Assembly: GCA_001600095.1 (NCBI GenBank)
Contig: BCIX01000001.1
Location: 434,001 to 498,000 of the forward strand
Reading direction: 5' to 3'
Length of the DNA stretch: 64,000 bases
Source: Bullera alba
Lineage: Eukaryota; Basidiomycota; Tremellomycetes; Tremellales; Bulleraceae
In this document: piece after piece, positions 20,799 to 33,601 of the stretch
How positions within the stretch are numbered: position 1 is the first letter of the stretch
Layout: each line of letters starts with the position of its first letter
Translations under genes and position numbers: made by a program
Notes under the pieces: generated by a model
Database searches by the model: none
What the model was told of the DNA's origin: nothing
The model's input: the letters and a program-made list of their open reading frames with translations, nothing else

Positions 20799-23700
20799 TT
20801 ACTTTGCTGCTGTCAACTCTGCTGGGAATCCCGCGAAATCCTGCTGATCCGTGATGTTCTGGCCGCCTTTTGTGAACGTGATTCGCATCCTCAATCTGAT
20901 CGACGACTGGCAGATGTCAGTACTCAGTAAAATGCTGGGTGAGTGCTTGTGACTCACCCCTGCTGGCGCCATAATTCTCATCTGCTGTGTTTCCGTTGCA
21001 CCCGCCGCAATGTCCGAATTTGACATGGCCTGCATTTGTAGCTGTTGTGTCTGAGAAGCAAATTAGTATGAGCACACGTACAAGGTTGACAAGACTCACT
21101 TTTGGCACGGCGACCTGGAAGTTGACACTGCCGACAGCTTCTGTTGCGGTGAACCGAGCAAGGATCTGAACGGCGCCCGCCTGTGTTGGCGAGACCTTCG
21201 GTGTAAGCGTGATTTTGAGACCGTTCTTCTCGTAGGCGGTGTAACTCTGCAGTTGGGCTCGTGGCTGAGCAGGTTGGGATTGAGGTACAGGCGTAGGGTT
21301 CGAGGCGGGTTGAGGGGTAGTTGACGATGGGCCGGACATGAGATCCATAAGCGAACCCGATGCCGAGTTTGCAGATGGCGAGGGCGAAAAGGAGGTTTGA
21401 GCAGGGGTCGAGGTGGCAGCACCACCGCCAAAGAGCGACATGATGTCTGCACTGGCAGAGCGTGAGGCCTGGCCATTCGTGGCAGCCGAAGATGAGGCGC
21501 CAGTGTCGACGTCCGAGGAACCGAAGATGTCTGCCAGCAGATCTTGCGTGGAAGGACCAGTAGACACGGCACTCGGAGCAGTTGGTGTACTGCTGTCATC
21601 CCCAATGAGGTCGACCACCGTGTCTTTGTCCGTCCTCGTAGTGCCGACCGATCGTCTCTCGCTCACTTTCACAAAGGTCAGCTATTTGATTTTTCACGAC
21701 ACACCGACACGAGACCTTTACTCACCTGTGCCCATGATAGTCGCTCGGATCTCGGGTGGTGGCATTCTCTCCAAGACGCCAGCCTTGATCTCGCTCTTGC
21801 CGAACAGACTGCCAAACTCTACAGCACGCTGCTGTATCTCCAACTCGAGATTCGAGCTGAATCCAGCCAGTATGACGGCGATCCTGTCGTCTTGTGACGT
21901 GTTGCCCATCTCGGCCAAACGAGCAGAGACCTTTGACACCGCGACGAGGACGAATTGACGTATCAGGTTGCTGACGTAGGGCGAGCTCAGCACCAGTTCA
22001 AACAGGTCGATAATGTCGGAATCAGACACCTAAGAACTTGTCAACACCAGTTTGATCTGGCTCACTGGGCGCGGCAGAGCTTACCTGCTTGACCTCCTCT
22101 CCGTCGTCGATATGACCACCCTGTATCAAGACGTCGGCGTACTCGCCAATGACCCACACCGCGGCGAGTGTAAGCGAGTCCTGCGACAGATCGCTCGACA
22201 ACGCGACGTATAGCCTCTGAGCGGTGTAGAACTGCAGTTCCGGTGTGTGGCACACTAGCCGGATGAAGGCCGCCAGAATCTCCTCCCTCACATAGTTTCC
22301 AGACTGAAATACCGGCGTCAACATATGATTGATCCCGATGCCCAGCCCACTCACCAGCTTCAACACACGCAAGACCGTGTCAATCTGCCATCTCTTGTTT
22401 GGAGCAAATCTCTCTGCTCCAAGACTGATCTGCGTTGTCATGCCTAGCTTGAACTCGTTGTCGGCGACTTCCAAGAAAGAGAGCAGTTCTCTCGTCATGA
22501 TCTTGACGTTGGACTCGTTGACCAAGGCGTAAGATAGTTCCAAGGCCCGCCGTCTGATCGAGATGTCTCCGTCTCTCAAACAGTCCAGAATTGTATTGCG
22601 GTGTCGCTGAACCGCATTCGTGTCCATGGTGACGACCTTGTTTAGCGTGTTGAGAGCGACATATCTATATTTACCAATGAGCCAATGACCCTACAAGCCG
22701 CTGTCTGACCTACCTGATGTTGTTGTCTCTGTTGGAGAGGAATTTACCAAGGATGTTGATGGCCATCACTCTCAATCCGCTATCGGCCTCTATCTCCAAC
22801 ACGGTGAGAACCGTCTCGTATAGGATTGAGTTGCCGACATTCTTTGTGGAGTCTGTGTTGGTAGCGACCTGATGAGAGGGTCAGTGCCATACACCAATTA
22901 TCATAGCACTTTAACTCACCTGCGCTAGTATATCATTCATGGCATCGCTCGCCTCAACATCCCCTCGACCCAGTAATCGTAGCAGTCGGAGAATCTTCAC
23001 TTGCAGGAATGGGTCGGTGATACCTCCAACATCATGCTCGGGACTGAAACCCGTCGATACCAAATTTTTCAGGTGTTTCACGAGTAGACCAGTTGCCTAT
23101 GAATCTCGTATCAGTTCCGTATACGGGTCGTTGTAACAAATAGAGCTCACCTTTCTGAACGTGTTGCAGATCGACTCGTCCATCTCGCACATCTCCGTGA
23201 CTAACGTGATTCCTGCGAGCAAGACTCCGTGATTTCGGTCCTGCAGCAGCGATTTTGCCTTTGACGTGAAGTGATCCAGCAGATCCGGTACCCTCCTAAT
23301 GACTCGCAGCGCACACAGCGCAGCCTACAGCTTGTCAGCGATATACGACAGGCTCCCGATATGCCAACTCGCCTTCTTCCTGATGTAGGTGTTGCTACTG
23401 CCTAGCAGCTTTTCAATCTCGTTACACAGATCTCTTGACATTTCCTCCGATGAGATATTGGCAAAAGTACACAGTGCCAGGCCGACCGCGTACATGTTGG
23501 AATGGTTCATATCGCTATTCAAGTCAGCTCTAGTGGACGTTACCACCTCTTCTGGAGGAACTCACTTCTTCAGCGAATTCGTCACTAGCGTCAAGACCTC
23601 CTGATTCTCATCCAAGAGCAGCATGATTCCCAAATATCCTAGCCTCTTGTCACTGAATCTCGGACTGGCGACCAGCTTGAGGCATTCGATTTGGCCGAAA

Positions 23701-24131
23701 TGTGCCGGGTATCCCAACATGTGGATATAGAGGAGTTTGGCGATGTTGTTATGCCGGGTCATCGAGTCTTCCTCCTTGAACGAGGTCTGAGCGGCTTCAT
23801 CAGTTCCTGCTAGTTCTTGTAGATTTTCCCGCAAAGGGCAGCAGACAAGGAGGGAGCAATCCACTGACCCTAATAGCGGCCGACTCCTTCTGAATCACTG
23901 CTCTTTCGTCGGCCAACGTCTATGGGCGGAACGTCAGCCGCAGATCTTGTGTGTCGGGGGAGCTTCACCACTCACCTTACATGACCTGATGGCCTTGATC
24001 AAAGCTACAAAGTACCGGCCTCATCAGCTCTGACCAACAACACTGAATCCGTTAACCCCACCCTTGAGGTTGTAATGGCCCCCACCGCCTCCCATGTTGA
24101 CCTTGGACCCGATTGCCGCTGCGAGACTCAT
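20799..24131 (-). CDS. APL4: AP-1 adaptor complex large subunit gamma
   Basis: Gamma-adaptin builds clathrin coats at the trans-Golgi and endosomes. After [13 protein letters not shown] and a glycine run comes [20 protein letters not shown], the canonical start of gamma-adaptins. The trunk continues with [98 protein letters not shown] and [19 protein letters not shown] Ser/Pro/Thr hinge with [10 protein letters not shown] and several SGP-type stretches leads to the ear domain ([45 protein letters not shown]). The last codons are AELTAAK. There are many 50-60 nt introns; the first splits the Lys-Ala codon pair after YNLK. Its 3' end converges with VPS3, 76 bases away. Confidence 0.93.
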
Positions 24132-24427
24132 TTTGCGGTATCCCTAGCTCGAGTGATGGGTATATACGATGGCGAAGACGTCAATGCAGTCAAGACAGGC
24201 TCGAGGTCATGTTGTATACCGTAGTGTGAGCACTACCCTCGCTATCATCGTCGCGGAACGCGCCTGGACGGTGAGCCTACGGCGCGCCTAAAATTGCTTC
24301 ATTTCCTCGGGCACCTATTCTCAGCGTCTCGTGCGTCATTCCTGTCAACAAATGTGCACAAAGCTGTCATCTCGACTGTTGGTTGATCTTCGCTCTGACT
24401 AGCAGAGAGCGCAGCCACAACAGCGAC

Positions 24428-25945
24428 ATGGAGCCTCTCAACATCTTTCTCACCACCTGGAACACTGGTCTACAAGGCTCGAAAGCACAAGCTCAGGATC
24501 TGACCTCGTGGCTTCTGCCGGTTCTTCATCAAACCGCCAATGATCCAGAAGTCCCACAGGGTGTCATACCCGACATTTATGCTATAGCAGTGCAAGAGCT
24601 CCTTCCCGTTCATCTCGCGCGTAAGTCCGCTCTGAAGGCGGCTAACACAGAGGAAGTGCTGACGCTGGGCATTACAGTGGCGGGATTGACGGCTTCGGTG
24701 TTATTCGCTCTAACCGAAAGGATACAATCGCTGCTATCAGCCCATGCGACGTCCCTCGCCCCTGGCAAGACGCCAGAGAAGTACAGGCTAGCTGCCCGAT
24801 CGTCTCACTGTGGCAATGCGCTCTGGATCTTCGTCAGAGAGTCGACATTGGGCAATAGGATCGGCAAACCCCTCACGGCGAATGTCGGCCTGTGGTGGTT
24901 GGGAATGGGAAACAAGAATGCCGTGGGAGTCAGACTACCCGTCAAGAGGACTAAGGAGGGCGCATGGGAGGTCTTGACGTGAGTGCCCAAATCAAGCTCT
25001 GGGAATGCAGTCGGGCTGATCTTGATCATAGCTTCGTTTGCACTCATCTCGAGGCTTTCGACAAGAACGTACCCAGGCGTAACGCTCAATACGAGAACAT
25101 CCTGTCATCTCTGATCTTCAAGTCGGGCGATGGTCTCCACAAACCATACCAGGTGTTTGACACCTCACATCTGTTCATCATGGGCGACCTCAACTACAGA
25201 CTGTCCAAGCTGCCTCCCAGAGGATATCCATCCGATGGCAAGGCGGGCGACAATATTCTAGCCCTGGAAGAGGAGAGATTGGACATGGTGCACAACGATA
25301 CATTGAGGCGGGAGCAGAGGGAAGGAAGGGCATTCGGTGGACTGAGAGAAGGAGATTTGTCGCGTTTTGCCCCAACGTACAAGCGCATCGTGGGTCAGGT
25401 CGACGGGTACAGCAGGTATGTGGTCAAATTGCTCTGTTTTCGAAACCCAAGTTTTCTAATCTTTACTTAGGAAACGACTACCTGGGTACACCGACCGTAT
25501 ACTCTTCGCATCGTTCACGGATCCACCTTTGCTATTCGCACCGCAGTCCACGCTCACGCCAACACCTCCCCCTATGCCCGCATCAACAACGCAAATCCGC
25601 CATTTCTCCTCTACGCCAGAAACCACGCTCTCCGATCACAAGCCAGTACATGCAATACTCGAGCTGCCACCAGCGACGCACAACTCGCAAGCTCCCCATC
25701 TCGCACCTATCCTGCCCGAGGCTCCGCCTCCACACCGCAAGCGACCCGAGCCGACGCCTTCCGAGCAGCTGATCGCGTTCAAGGCTCTGGGTTGGGCGCT
25801 GAACACGTTGATCGGCTGGCCATGGTGCTTGTTCGTGGCGCTAGGAGGCGGAAACACCCGGACAGGCATGGGTGTGAGTGCGTTCTTGACGATGATCTGG
25901 GGCGTGTGGTGGAGTGGCTTCTTGTCTGGATCGTACAGTGCCTAG
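24428..25945 (+). CDS. INP54: Inositol-polyphosphate 5-phosphatase, tail-anchored (Inp54-like)
   Basis: Three exons with introns at about 24979-25032 and 25417-25470. The 5-phosphatase signature blocks are all present: FLTTWNTGLQG, YAIAVQELLP, SHCGNALWIFVRES, GNKNAVGVRLPV, FVCTHLEAFDKNV, LFIMGDLNYRL, RKRLPGYTDRILF and TLSDHKPVHAI. The last 60 residues end in a hydrophobic stretch (ALNTLIGWPWCLFVALGGG and FLTMIWGVWWSGFLSG), which fits a C-terminal membrane anchor. Yeast Inp54 and its relatives are held at the ER by such a tail and remove the 5-phosphate of PI(4,5)P2. There is no SAC domain, so it is not a synaptojanin. A Pro/Ser-rich stretch splits the last catalytic block from the tail. Confidence 0.85.
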
Positions 25946-26273
25946 ATAGAGCAGAAGTGGTTGTGAATAGCGACGCAGCACGACGCACACTGTACAGTAT
26001 GCAGGCGTTGTTTGATACATGCACTGTGCATGGGTGGAGTTGCTGACTTTTGCTTGGTCCGATTTCTCGGTCCGGAGCTAAAAACGCCGGTGCGGTTGGC
26101 AGAATAGCCGAAGGTTGTGTGCGATGGGGGGAGTGGGATCACCGGACCATGTGATGTCCAACGTCTCTCTACCACTTGTTGGCAGACTACCTAGACAAGC
26201 TCGCCGTCAGAGCAGACTCGATCTTGCATCTCAACCCTTCACATCAACTCAGATTCGCCTCCATCTCAGCAAG
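25946..26273. other. Intergenic, 3' trailer of INP54-like gene and promoter of the transhydrogenase
   Basis: About 330 bases between two genes in the same direction. I see a CT-rich leader just before the next ATG and no other structure. Confidence 0.35.
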
Positions 26274-28309
26274 ATGCCTGGACCAGCTTCACGAGCCTCG
26301 GTACTGCGATTACTGAACCTGACCTCAAACGCCGGATGTCGAAGCTGTGGAAAGACCCACAGTGTGGCCTCTACCGCTCGACACCATGCTCATCCTCACG
26401 TCCACTCTCCTAGTGCTTTGGGCACCGGTATGAGGGGCTTGGCCACTCCTGTCGACTTGCCTGTCGGCGGCCCACCATCCGGAAATTCCGACTACGCTTT
26501 CGAGGTGAGTTAGAAGCTCTATACCACTCTAGGCTTTGAGAGGGATTTCCAGCGATCCGCCGTAAGCTAACGCTTGGAACTCATAGATGGCCGCCTCGAA
26601 CCTCCGTTTCGGCGAGGGAGCGACCTCTGAGGTCGGAATGGACTTTGCCAATATGCTAGCCCAGCTCCCGGCCTCTGAACGAGCCAACGCGAAGATCGGG
26701 GTGTATACCGACAAAAACGTCGCAAAGCTGCCCGTAATGAAAGTCGTGGAAGAGTCTCTCATGCGAGCGGGTCTGAATTGGATCCTGTTCGACAAGTGCT
26801 CTGTCGAGCCAACCGAATCCTCCTGGAACGTGAGTCGCTCAAACGGTCACCAAGGTTGCTCTCGCTAATCGCCCTTCGATGCAGAGCGCGATCGAGTGGA
26901 CTCGAGCTTCCAAAGTCAACCTCTTCCTAGCTGTCGGAGGCGGTTCAGTCATGGACACCGCCAAGGCTGCCAACCTGTTCGCAAACCATCCCGAGGCAGA
27001 TCTGTACGAATTTATCAACGCTCCCATCGGTCGAGGAAAACCAATCGCCAAGAAATTGAGTCCTCTCATTGCCAGTGAGTAGAGTGCAGTATAAAAATTC
27101 GATGTGTTATATTGACACGCTTCGCGTAGTCCCTACTACCGCGGGAACCGGATCGGAGACCACGGGTACTGCCATCTTGGACATCCCCTCCAAGGCTTTC
27201 AAGACTGGTATTGCCTCGAGGGCTCTCAAGCCCACGCTCGGTATCGTAGATATCAACAACACCGCCACTTGTCCACGAGAAGTCGCTATTTCGGCCGGAC
27301 TCGACGTCTTGTTCCATTCTCTCGAGAGTGAGTTAGACTTGGATTGTGAAAGAAAGGCAGACTGACCCCAGCTACATAGGTTGGACCGCTGTGCCGTACA
27401 ATGAGAGATCGCCAAGACCGAGCAACCCAATCGACAGACGTGAGTAACAATGGCAGTCAGGCTTGAATACAATTGACGAGATGTCCAGCTGCCTACCAGG
27501 GCTCGAACCCCATCTCCGACATCTTCTCCAAATGGGCCCTGGAGCAGACCATCAAGTATCTCCCTCGAATCGCTCGAGACCCGCATGGAGATACCGAGGC
27601 CAGAGGTCAAATGCTGTGAGTAAAGCTTGTGACTGTCCTTGTAGGACTTTTACTGACTCTTGTGGTCTAGCCTTGCGTCTTCCACTGCTGGTATCGGGTT
27701 CGGTAACGCCGGTGTGCACATGTGTGTGAGTAGATCCTCCAAGGCTTGTCGAGATCAAACCCTAAATGACATTCTTGGTAGCACGGGTTCTCGTACCCGA
27801 TCTCCTCCTTGAACAAGGGTCGTGAGAGGTCCAAGCAGTACATGCACCCGTCATACGACCCGGAGATCCCATTGGTCCCCCACGGCGTTGCAGTGTCACT
27901 CACTGCGCCGGCCGTATTCGCTTTCACCGCCCCCTCCGACCCCCAACGACATCGGGACGCGGCGGCCATTTTCCTCGGCAAAGACAGGGCCCACGAGCTC
28001 AACCAGATCAAGGATGCCGATATTGGAAGACTCCTCAGTGACGAGATTAGGCGATTCTTGGAGAGTGTGGACGTTCCTAGAGGTCTCCAGGCCGTCGGGT
28101 ACAACTCCGGCGATGTCGGCAGGGTGAGTAACGACGCTCTGTCAGCTTCTTGATGAGTTTACAGCCCGGAAGCTGACCGTCGGATGTAGCTCGTTGAGGG
28201 ATGCATCCCTCAAAGAAGAGTGTTGGACTTGGCACCCGTCCTCTCTTCGGAGCTGGATGAGCAGAAGGAGCAGTTGTCCAAGATCGTGGAGGATTCCATG
28301 TCGTGGTAA
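26274..28309 (+). CDS. Hydroxyacid-oxoacid transhydrogenase, mitochondrial (ADHFE1-like iron alcohol dehydrogenase)
   Basis: The first exon encodes a basic Ser/Arg-rich leader (MPGPASRASVLRLLNL) typical of mitochondrial import. The following exons give LRFGEGATSEVGMDFAN, AKIGVYTDKNVAKLPV, FLAVGGGSVMDTAKAANLFA, VPTTAGTGSETTGTAILD, ISAGLDVLFHSLES, STAGIGFGNAGVHMCHGFSY and HGVAVSLTAPAVFAF. The GGGS-D-AK and TTAGTGSE blocks are the nucleotide site. The His residues of LFHSLES and GVHMCHG are metal ligands of group III iron-dependent alcohol dehydrogenases. The segment YNERSPRPSNPIDRPAYQGS is specific to the transhydrogenase subfamily. These enzymes oxidise 4-hydroxybutyrate while reducing 2-oxoglutarate. 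The gene has about seven short introns and ends at TAA 28307-28309. Confidence 0.88.
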
Positions 28310-28605
28310 AGAAGAGTCAGTGGTAGTGAGAGTTGTCAAGCAGTTTGTACCAAATACCACAGTCATGCTATATGTCAGTCAGGATGTGGTGCTTCCTTGT
28401 CAGCATTGAGCGATACACCAGCACCAGGAGTCGAGCGACAACAAGGCTTCTGGCGGCAGGGTCACCCATACAACACAGGACGGAAGCAAATTGACTTCGC
28501 AGCGACATGTCCTGCGGTAGGCTGCAGAGTCCTGCAGACATCAAAAGTCGGTCTATACGGTGCTTGATTGCATTTAGCACAACGACTATACCAGCACTAC
28601 GCATC

Positions 28606-31401
28606 ATGGCATCGTCCGGACCCAACGGAGCCAGCTCGCTGCCTATGCGACCACCCGGTCCTCCTCCTGGCGCACCACCCGGTGGTCCTGGCCTCGCTCG
28701 ACCTCCCGGTCCTCCGCCTGGGTAAGTCTTTCACGAAGGTATCAACTTTGCTCCCAAATACTGATATCTGTATTCCGACAGAGGCCCGCAAGGCATGCCT
28801 CCGGCACAGATGTATGGGCAGGGGCCTCCTCCATTCCAAGGTGGACATGCCTTTCCGCCATACGCGCCCTCGTTCCCGATGGGAGCGCCTCCCCCTCTCG
28901 CACCTCTGCCGCCGGGATGGAGTGAACACCTTGGTGAGTGGGCGGTCAAGCTTGCCAGGCATCCTAGATTCGGCTGGGATTGAGAGCTGAGGTCGAGTTG
29001 TCATAGCTCCCGATGGCGTGACGAAATATTACTATAACACACATACGAAAGTATCAAGCTACCGAAGGCCAGTTGTACCAGGACCATATCCCTCCATCCC
29101 CAACGCACAAAATCTCTTCCAGCCCCAGCCACAACCCAATGGAGCTTCAAGTGCCGCACCCCCTGCCGAGAAGAAGAAGAAGGAGAAACCCAAGCAGAAA
29201 GTCCCGATTGGCGACACACCTTGGACCCGAGTGACCACATCCGAAGGCAGAGTATTCTACCACAACAAGGACACCAAGAAGTCCGAGTGGACTACACCGG
29301 AAGAGATCAAGGATCAAGTGTTGGAGCTTGAGAACCAGGAAAAGGAAGAGGCGAGGCGTAAAGAGGCCGAAGAGCGAGATCGGAAGGAACAAGAGAGGCT
29401 TGACAAGCTCAAGGAGCAAGAGAGGATAAGGCTCGAAGTCGAGGAAGAAAGGGCCAAGAAGAGGAAGCAAACCGCAGACTCTGCCGATGGGTCGTCACAG
29501 GCAAAGAAGCCGAAGACGGAGCAAGGCGGTGAGGGTGGTGAGAAAGAGGAGGACGTGGATCCCGAGAAGTATGGCCCTCAAGACGAAGAAGACGAAGCGG
29601 CCTGGATGAAAGCTGTAGCGGCGGAATTTGCCGAAGCAGACCAGAGACAGATCGAAGATGATGAAGAAGCCAAGGAGAAGAGAGAGGCGGAAGAGGCGGA
29701 AGCCGCGAAGAAGGTCTTTGCGGTGCCGGAGAAGGTGAACGTGTCGGTGGAAGAGGGCAGAGCGCTTTTCAAGGTGGCTCTTTAGACATACTCCTGCGAG
29801 AAAGTGTACTGACGGAGCTTTAGGCACTGCTGATTGAAAAAGACATTTCACCATTCGCTCCTTGGGACCAGTCTTTACCCCTGTTCATCAATGATCCGCG
29901 ATATGTCCTCCTCTCGTCGATGAAGGACCGTCGAGAGGTGTTCGAGGAGTACTGCCGGGACATTGGCCGAGCGAGGCGACTGAACAAGGGAACCAACGCC
30001 ACATCGTCGAGCTCAAAAGCAGATCCGGAGCGGGATTACAAAGCGCTCCTGCGAGAAGAGGTCACGTCCACCCGTACCCGATGGGATGACTTCCGCAAGA
30101 AATGGAAGAAGGATCGTCGGTTCTACTCGTTTGGTCGCGAGGACAGGGATAGGGAGAAAGTGTTCAAGACGCACCTTAAGGAGCTTGGAGAGAGGAAGAG
30201 GGCAGATGCCCAGCGAGCCGAGAGCGATTTCATGGAACTGCTCAAGGAGACTGAGGGAGTGACATCTAGTAGTGTCTGGGCGGATGTCAAAAAGGGCATT
30301 ACCAAGGACTCGAGGTATGATGCCGTGGGCAGTAGTTCACTCCGGGAGGAGCTCTTTGCCAACTACATCAAAAAGCTCGCTTCGAGCTCTAGCGGAGAGG
30401 CTGGCGCCGGGGAGACGGCTGAAGCGGCCGCCGAGAGAAAATTGAAGGAGAGGAAGGCCAAAGCCGAAGCAAGTCTCAAAGAGAGAGAGGCGAAGATCAG
30501 CCAAGAAAAGGAGCGAGTGGGCAAAGAAGTCGCCAGAAGTCAGATTGGAGCTGGAAGGGAAGAGGGTGAGAGATTGTTTAGCAGTCTCTTGGTGGATCAA
30601 GTCCGGGATCCTTCGGTGAGTCAGACTCGTGCTATCATTCTACACAGCTAATTTTCCGTCTCGCCCTGCAGTTATCTCTGAATGATGCCGCGGCCTTTTT
30701 GCGCAACGACCCGCGATTCAACCACCCTTCACTCTCGATGAACGACAAGCTACGGCTCTACAGTGCGCACATGGCTCATCTATCGAGCAAGCGAAGCAAT
30801 GCGCTTCATGACCTATTCACCAGCCATGCCTCCAGCCTAGCCACCGAGTTCGACGCCGTCTACCCACACATCATAGATGACCCGCTGGTGAAACGGATGA
30901 ACCTGACCATGGATGATCTGGAAGATCGGTTCAGGGCGTGGCAGCGAACGAGGGAGAGCGAGGCTAGAGGCGAATTCGACGAGATGCTCAAGGAGAACAG
31001 CTTTGTCGAGTTCTGGGGGGGTATGCGCAAGAAGACATTAGATGAGCAGGCCGAAAAGGTGAAAGAGCTGGATGAGTTGGAGGAGGGCGAAGGAATGGGA
31101 GATGGAGGAGGGGCGAGTTTGACTGATATGTCGAAACAAGTCGACTTGAATGAGATCAAGGCGGTCTTGAGGGTGAGTAGCGTGAACATGGAGATACTAC
31201 TGGCGCTGATGGTCTCGTAGCGAGATAAGAGGTACAGGGTGTTCGACCACAAGCCGGATCTTAGAGAAAAGTGGTTGCGGGTGAGTCCGGTCATCCATAC
31301 AAGTTTTGCGTTGCTGATCATGTCATCTGCAGGAATACCTTGAGCAGCAGGAAGTCGCCTCTGGATCAAAGACGATCCATAATGTGGGATCGGGCAGATA
31401 G
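28606..31401 (+). CDS. TCERG1/CA150-like transcription and splicing factor with WW and FF domains
   Basis: The N-terminus is a Pro/Gly-rich tract (MRPPGPPPGAPPGGPGLARP). WW domain 1 reads LPPGWSEHL, YYYNTHTKVSSYRRP; its second Trp is replaced by Tyr. WW domain 2 reads TPWTRVTTSEGRVFYHNKD and TKKSEWTTPEEI. A long Glu/Lys/Arg coiled coil follows, then several FF repeats (DPRYVLLSSMKDRREVFEEY, WDDFRKKWKKDRRFYSFG, VWADVKKGITKDSRYDAVG, FLRNDPRFNHPSLSMNDK). The C-terminus IKAVLRRDKRYRVFDHKPDL matches the last TCERG1 FF repeat. The alternative is Prp40, which also has WW-WW-FF order, but the FDHKP ending favours TCERG1. Such proteins couple RNA polymerase II elongation to splicing in the nucleus. 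It converges on the next gene with about 100 bases between stops. Confidence 0.83.
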
Positions 31402-31502
31402 ATCTATGCATTGCTCGTCAAAGTCATCAATGTCCGTACTTTCGATACTGCAACTCCTGCTTCCCTTAGTGCATACAGAACGCTGTGTCCAAGGTTGTCG
31501 GA

Positions 31503-33264
31503 TCACGTTCCCAATGGGAGCGGGCGGGCGGGATCGTAGGCCGCCAAAATACCAGAATCAAAGTATGGCACCTCATAGTCTGCCCAGCGTCGAGGTTCTG
31601 ATGGTTGTGATCCTGGGCGTATTGGATGCTCCCACCAGGCCAATCGCCGAGGCGAGCGAGGTGCGGGAGGAGGCGAACCTGGTGGTGGCGGTGGTGGCGT
31701 AAGAGTCTCCGCTGGTGGGGAGGGAGGCATATGTAATGGCGGTGGTGGTGGAGGAGTTGCTGAAGCGGGAGGAGAGAGTTGGTATGGTGCCGAGTCAAGA
31801 GGTGCAGGTCGCATCGGACCGGATATCGGGGACGGGGGATAGTGTTTGGGTGGACTTGAGATTGGTGGACGTGAAAGCGAAAGGGATTTTGTGTCTGTCA
31901 TTTTCGGTAGACGCGAAGATGATACAGGAGAGCCCATGCCTCCAAAGACCAAGAGGTCGTCGTCGCTGTCGTCCGAATCGTCAGAAGACGGAGCTCCTGA
32001 TGGGTCTAGCGATATCCTGCGGGCGACCTCGTCGTATGGATCTGCCCAACCAGGTATCAGCCAGACCAGAAGTTTGTGAACGACGAGCAAGGACACTTAC
32101 TCGCTCTGGCGATCCAACCAGGTGGATAGCCCCATTTCAGCATGTTCTGCAGCCATTCATACTCTTTCCGCTTCCGCTTCAATTTGATCTCAACCTCGAT
32201 CTCCACTCTTCTCTTAGACTCCGCCTTGACCTGTTCGTCGTCCGGATCACGACCCATGAAATCCTCTTCTTCTGGTTCGACCCAGAAATGAGCATCAAGC
32301 AGCGCCTTGCTGATTGAACCGTGGGTGAATTGCCCGTTGAGATCAATACGCCGGCGTCGGTCTTCTTCCGTACAGACGTAGTTGTCGAGATAGACCTGCG
32401 CAGAGGCAGGCATGCGGGTCTCTTCCACCGCCCTGTCGTGCATGAATTGCCGGCGGGAAGCTCGGATCTGGGATTGATTCTTGGGTAATGGACATTCTCG
32501 TAGAGCATGTCCTAGCTGCTGACAATTCCAACATGCGAACCTGGATGGAGTGCTGCAATAGTCCCGCAATCAGCCTTGGTCCAGGTCAACATGGTTATAA
32601 CTTACCTCAGGACCTTGGGCAGCGTCTCTTCTACTCGATTGGTCGTATCGTATATCACATCCTTGTCGACCCAGCCGCGTATCGGCGTGATGTCAATCTC
32701 GATCCCAGCTTCTACATGCTCCCTCCGATCATCGAGCCTCATCTCCTGATCTGATCGACCGATGGGTACGATATCCCTGCCGACTGCTTCTTTGGAGTAT
32801 CCCGAAAACATCGATTTGATGATATTGGCATACTCGTCCGCCTCGTTCTCCGGGATTGCCTCTCCGTAGACCTGATCGAACTCCGAGTTGAGCATGAAGA
32901 ACGCTCGGCCCAGCGGCAACCGCCATGGCGGTGGGTCCGGTCGAGTGTCGCCTGTTGGAGGGGTCTCGGAAGAAGCAGCGTCGGAGTCCTGATCACCAGA
33001 GCTGTCCGCTTCCGAGTCTGTGTCGATGTGAATGTCTGATGATGTTGGAGATGCGATACGCCGTCGCTTGGCGGGCCGCTTTGCTGGTGTGATGTTCTGC
33101 AGTATGGGTCGATAAGGGGAGAACGAGGAGGACGGGGGAGGTGCATTGGAGCGGATACCTGTACTACTGCTTTCGCCTATTGCTGAGATGGCGGACTTCG
33201 ATCCTTCTGCTCCGCCGCCTGAGCTTGTTTCTCCAGATTGGGCTCTTGATGCGCTTGGTACCAT
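31503..33264 (-). CDS. ZCCHC8-like zinc-knuckle/PSP-domain protein
   Basis: The first exon is Ser-rich and basic (AKRPAKRRRIASPTSSDIH), followed by GRAFFMLNSEFDQVYGEAIP and DITPIRGWVDKDVIYDT. The second has one CCHC zinc knuckle, FACWNCQQLGHALRECPLP, then a PSP-type region ending MLKWGYPPGWI. The third is a Pro-rich tail ending ADYEVPYFDSGILAAYDPA. The order zinc knuckle, PSP, proline-rich tail is that of ZCCHC8, the scaffold of the nuclear exosome targeting complex, and of S. pombe and other fungal relatives. RNA decay or splicing-linked function is inferred from the family. The ATG at 33262-33264 lies inside the 3' end of the glutaredoxin-like gene in another frame, so this N-terminus may be longer than the real one. 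Confidence 0.72.
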
Positions 33265-33601
33265 GCCTCTAGAGTTTGCTCAAGTATAGACCGATTCACT
33301 CGATGCTTCAATATCCGCTTCTCCCCTAAATGCAGCACAGGCTGCCCATCGATATCATCAGCAAAGTCCCCCTTATCTGGGCATTATATGCACCCACTAT
33401 GTCGTACTGATAGAGCCTTCGCCACTTCTTGCTCTCTCGCTCATCCGAGCCCGATGGCGGATCGCGAATGTTCCACAAGTCCAGTTCGAACGGGTGGGTC
33501 TTGCGGATCTGCGCGAGCTCAACCTTGAACACCTCGCACAGGGAGCACTCCTTGCCGCCTGTGAACAGGGTCAGGCGGGGGATCGCTTTGGGCAGAGGCA
33601 T
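33177..33601 (-). CDS. Glutaredoxin-like small thiol protein (DUF836 type)
   Basis: Two exons. The first gives MPLPKAIPRLTLFTGGKECS and LCEVFKVELAQIRKTHPFEL; the motif CSLC is the thioredoxin-fold active site. After an intron (donor GTGGGT, acceptor GGGCAG) the frame continues PVLHLGEKRILKHRV, restoring the cis-Pro loop that follows the second beta strand in this family (YDIPVLHL). The tail EQTLEAWYQAHQEPN is the last helix. The stop TAG is at 33177-33179, 88 bases inside the first exon of the ZCCHC8-like gene, which uses a different frame of the same strand. Yeast and fungal homologs (YDR286C type) are about 110 residues long, as here. The biochemical role is not established. Confidence 0.72.
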
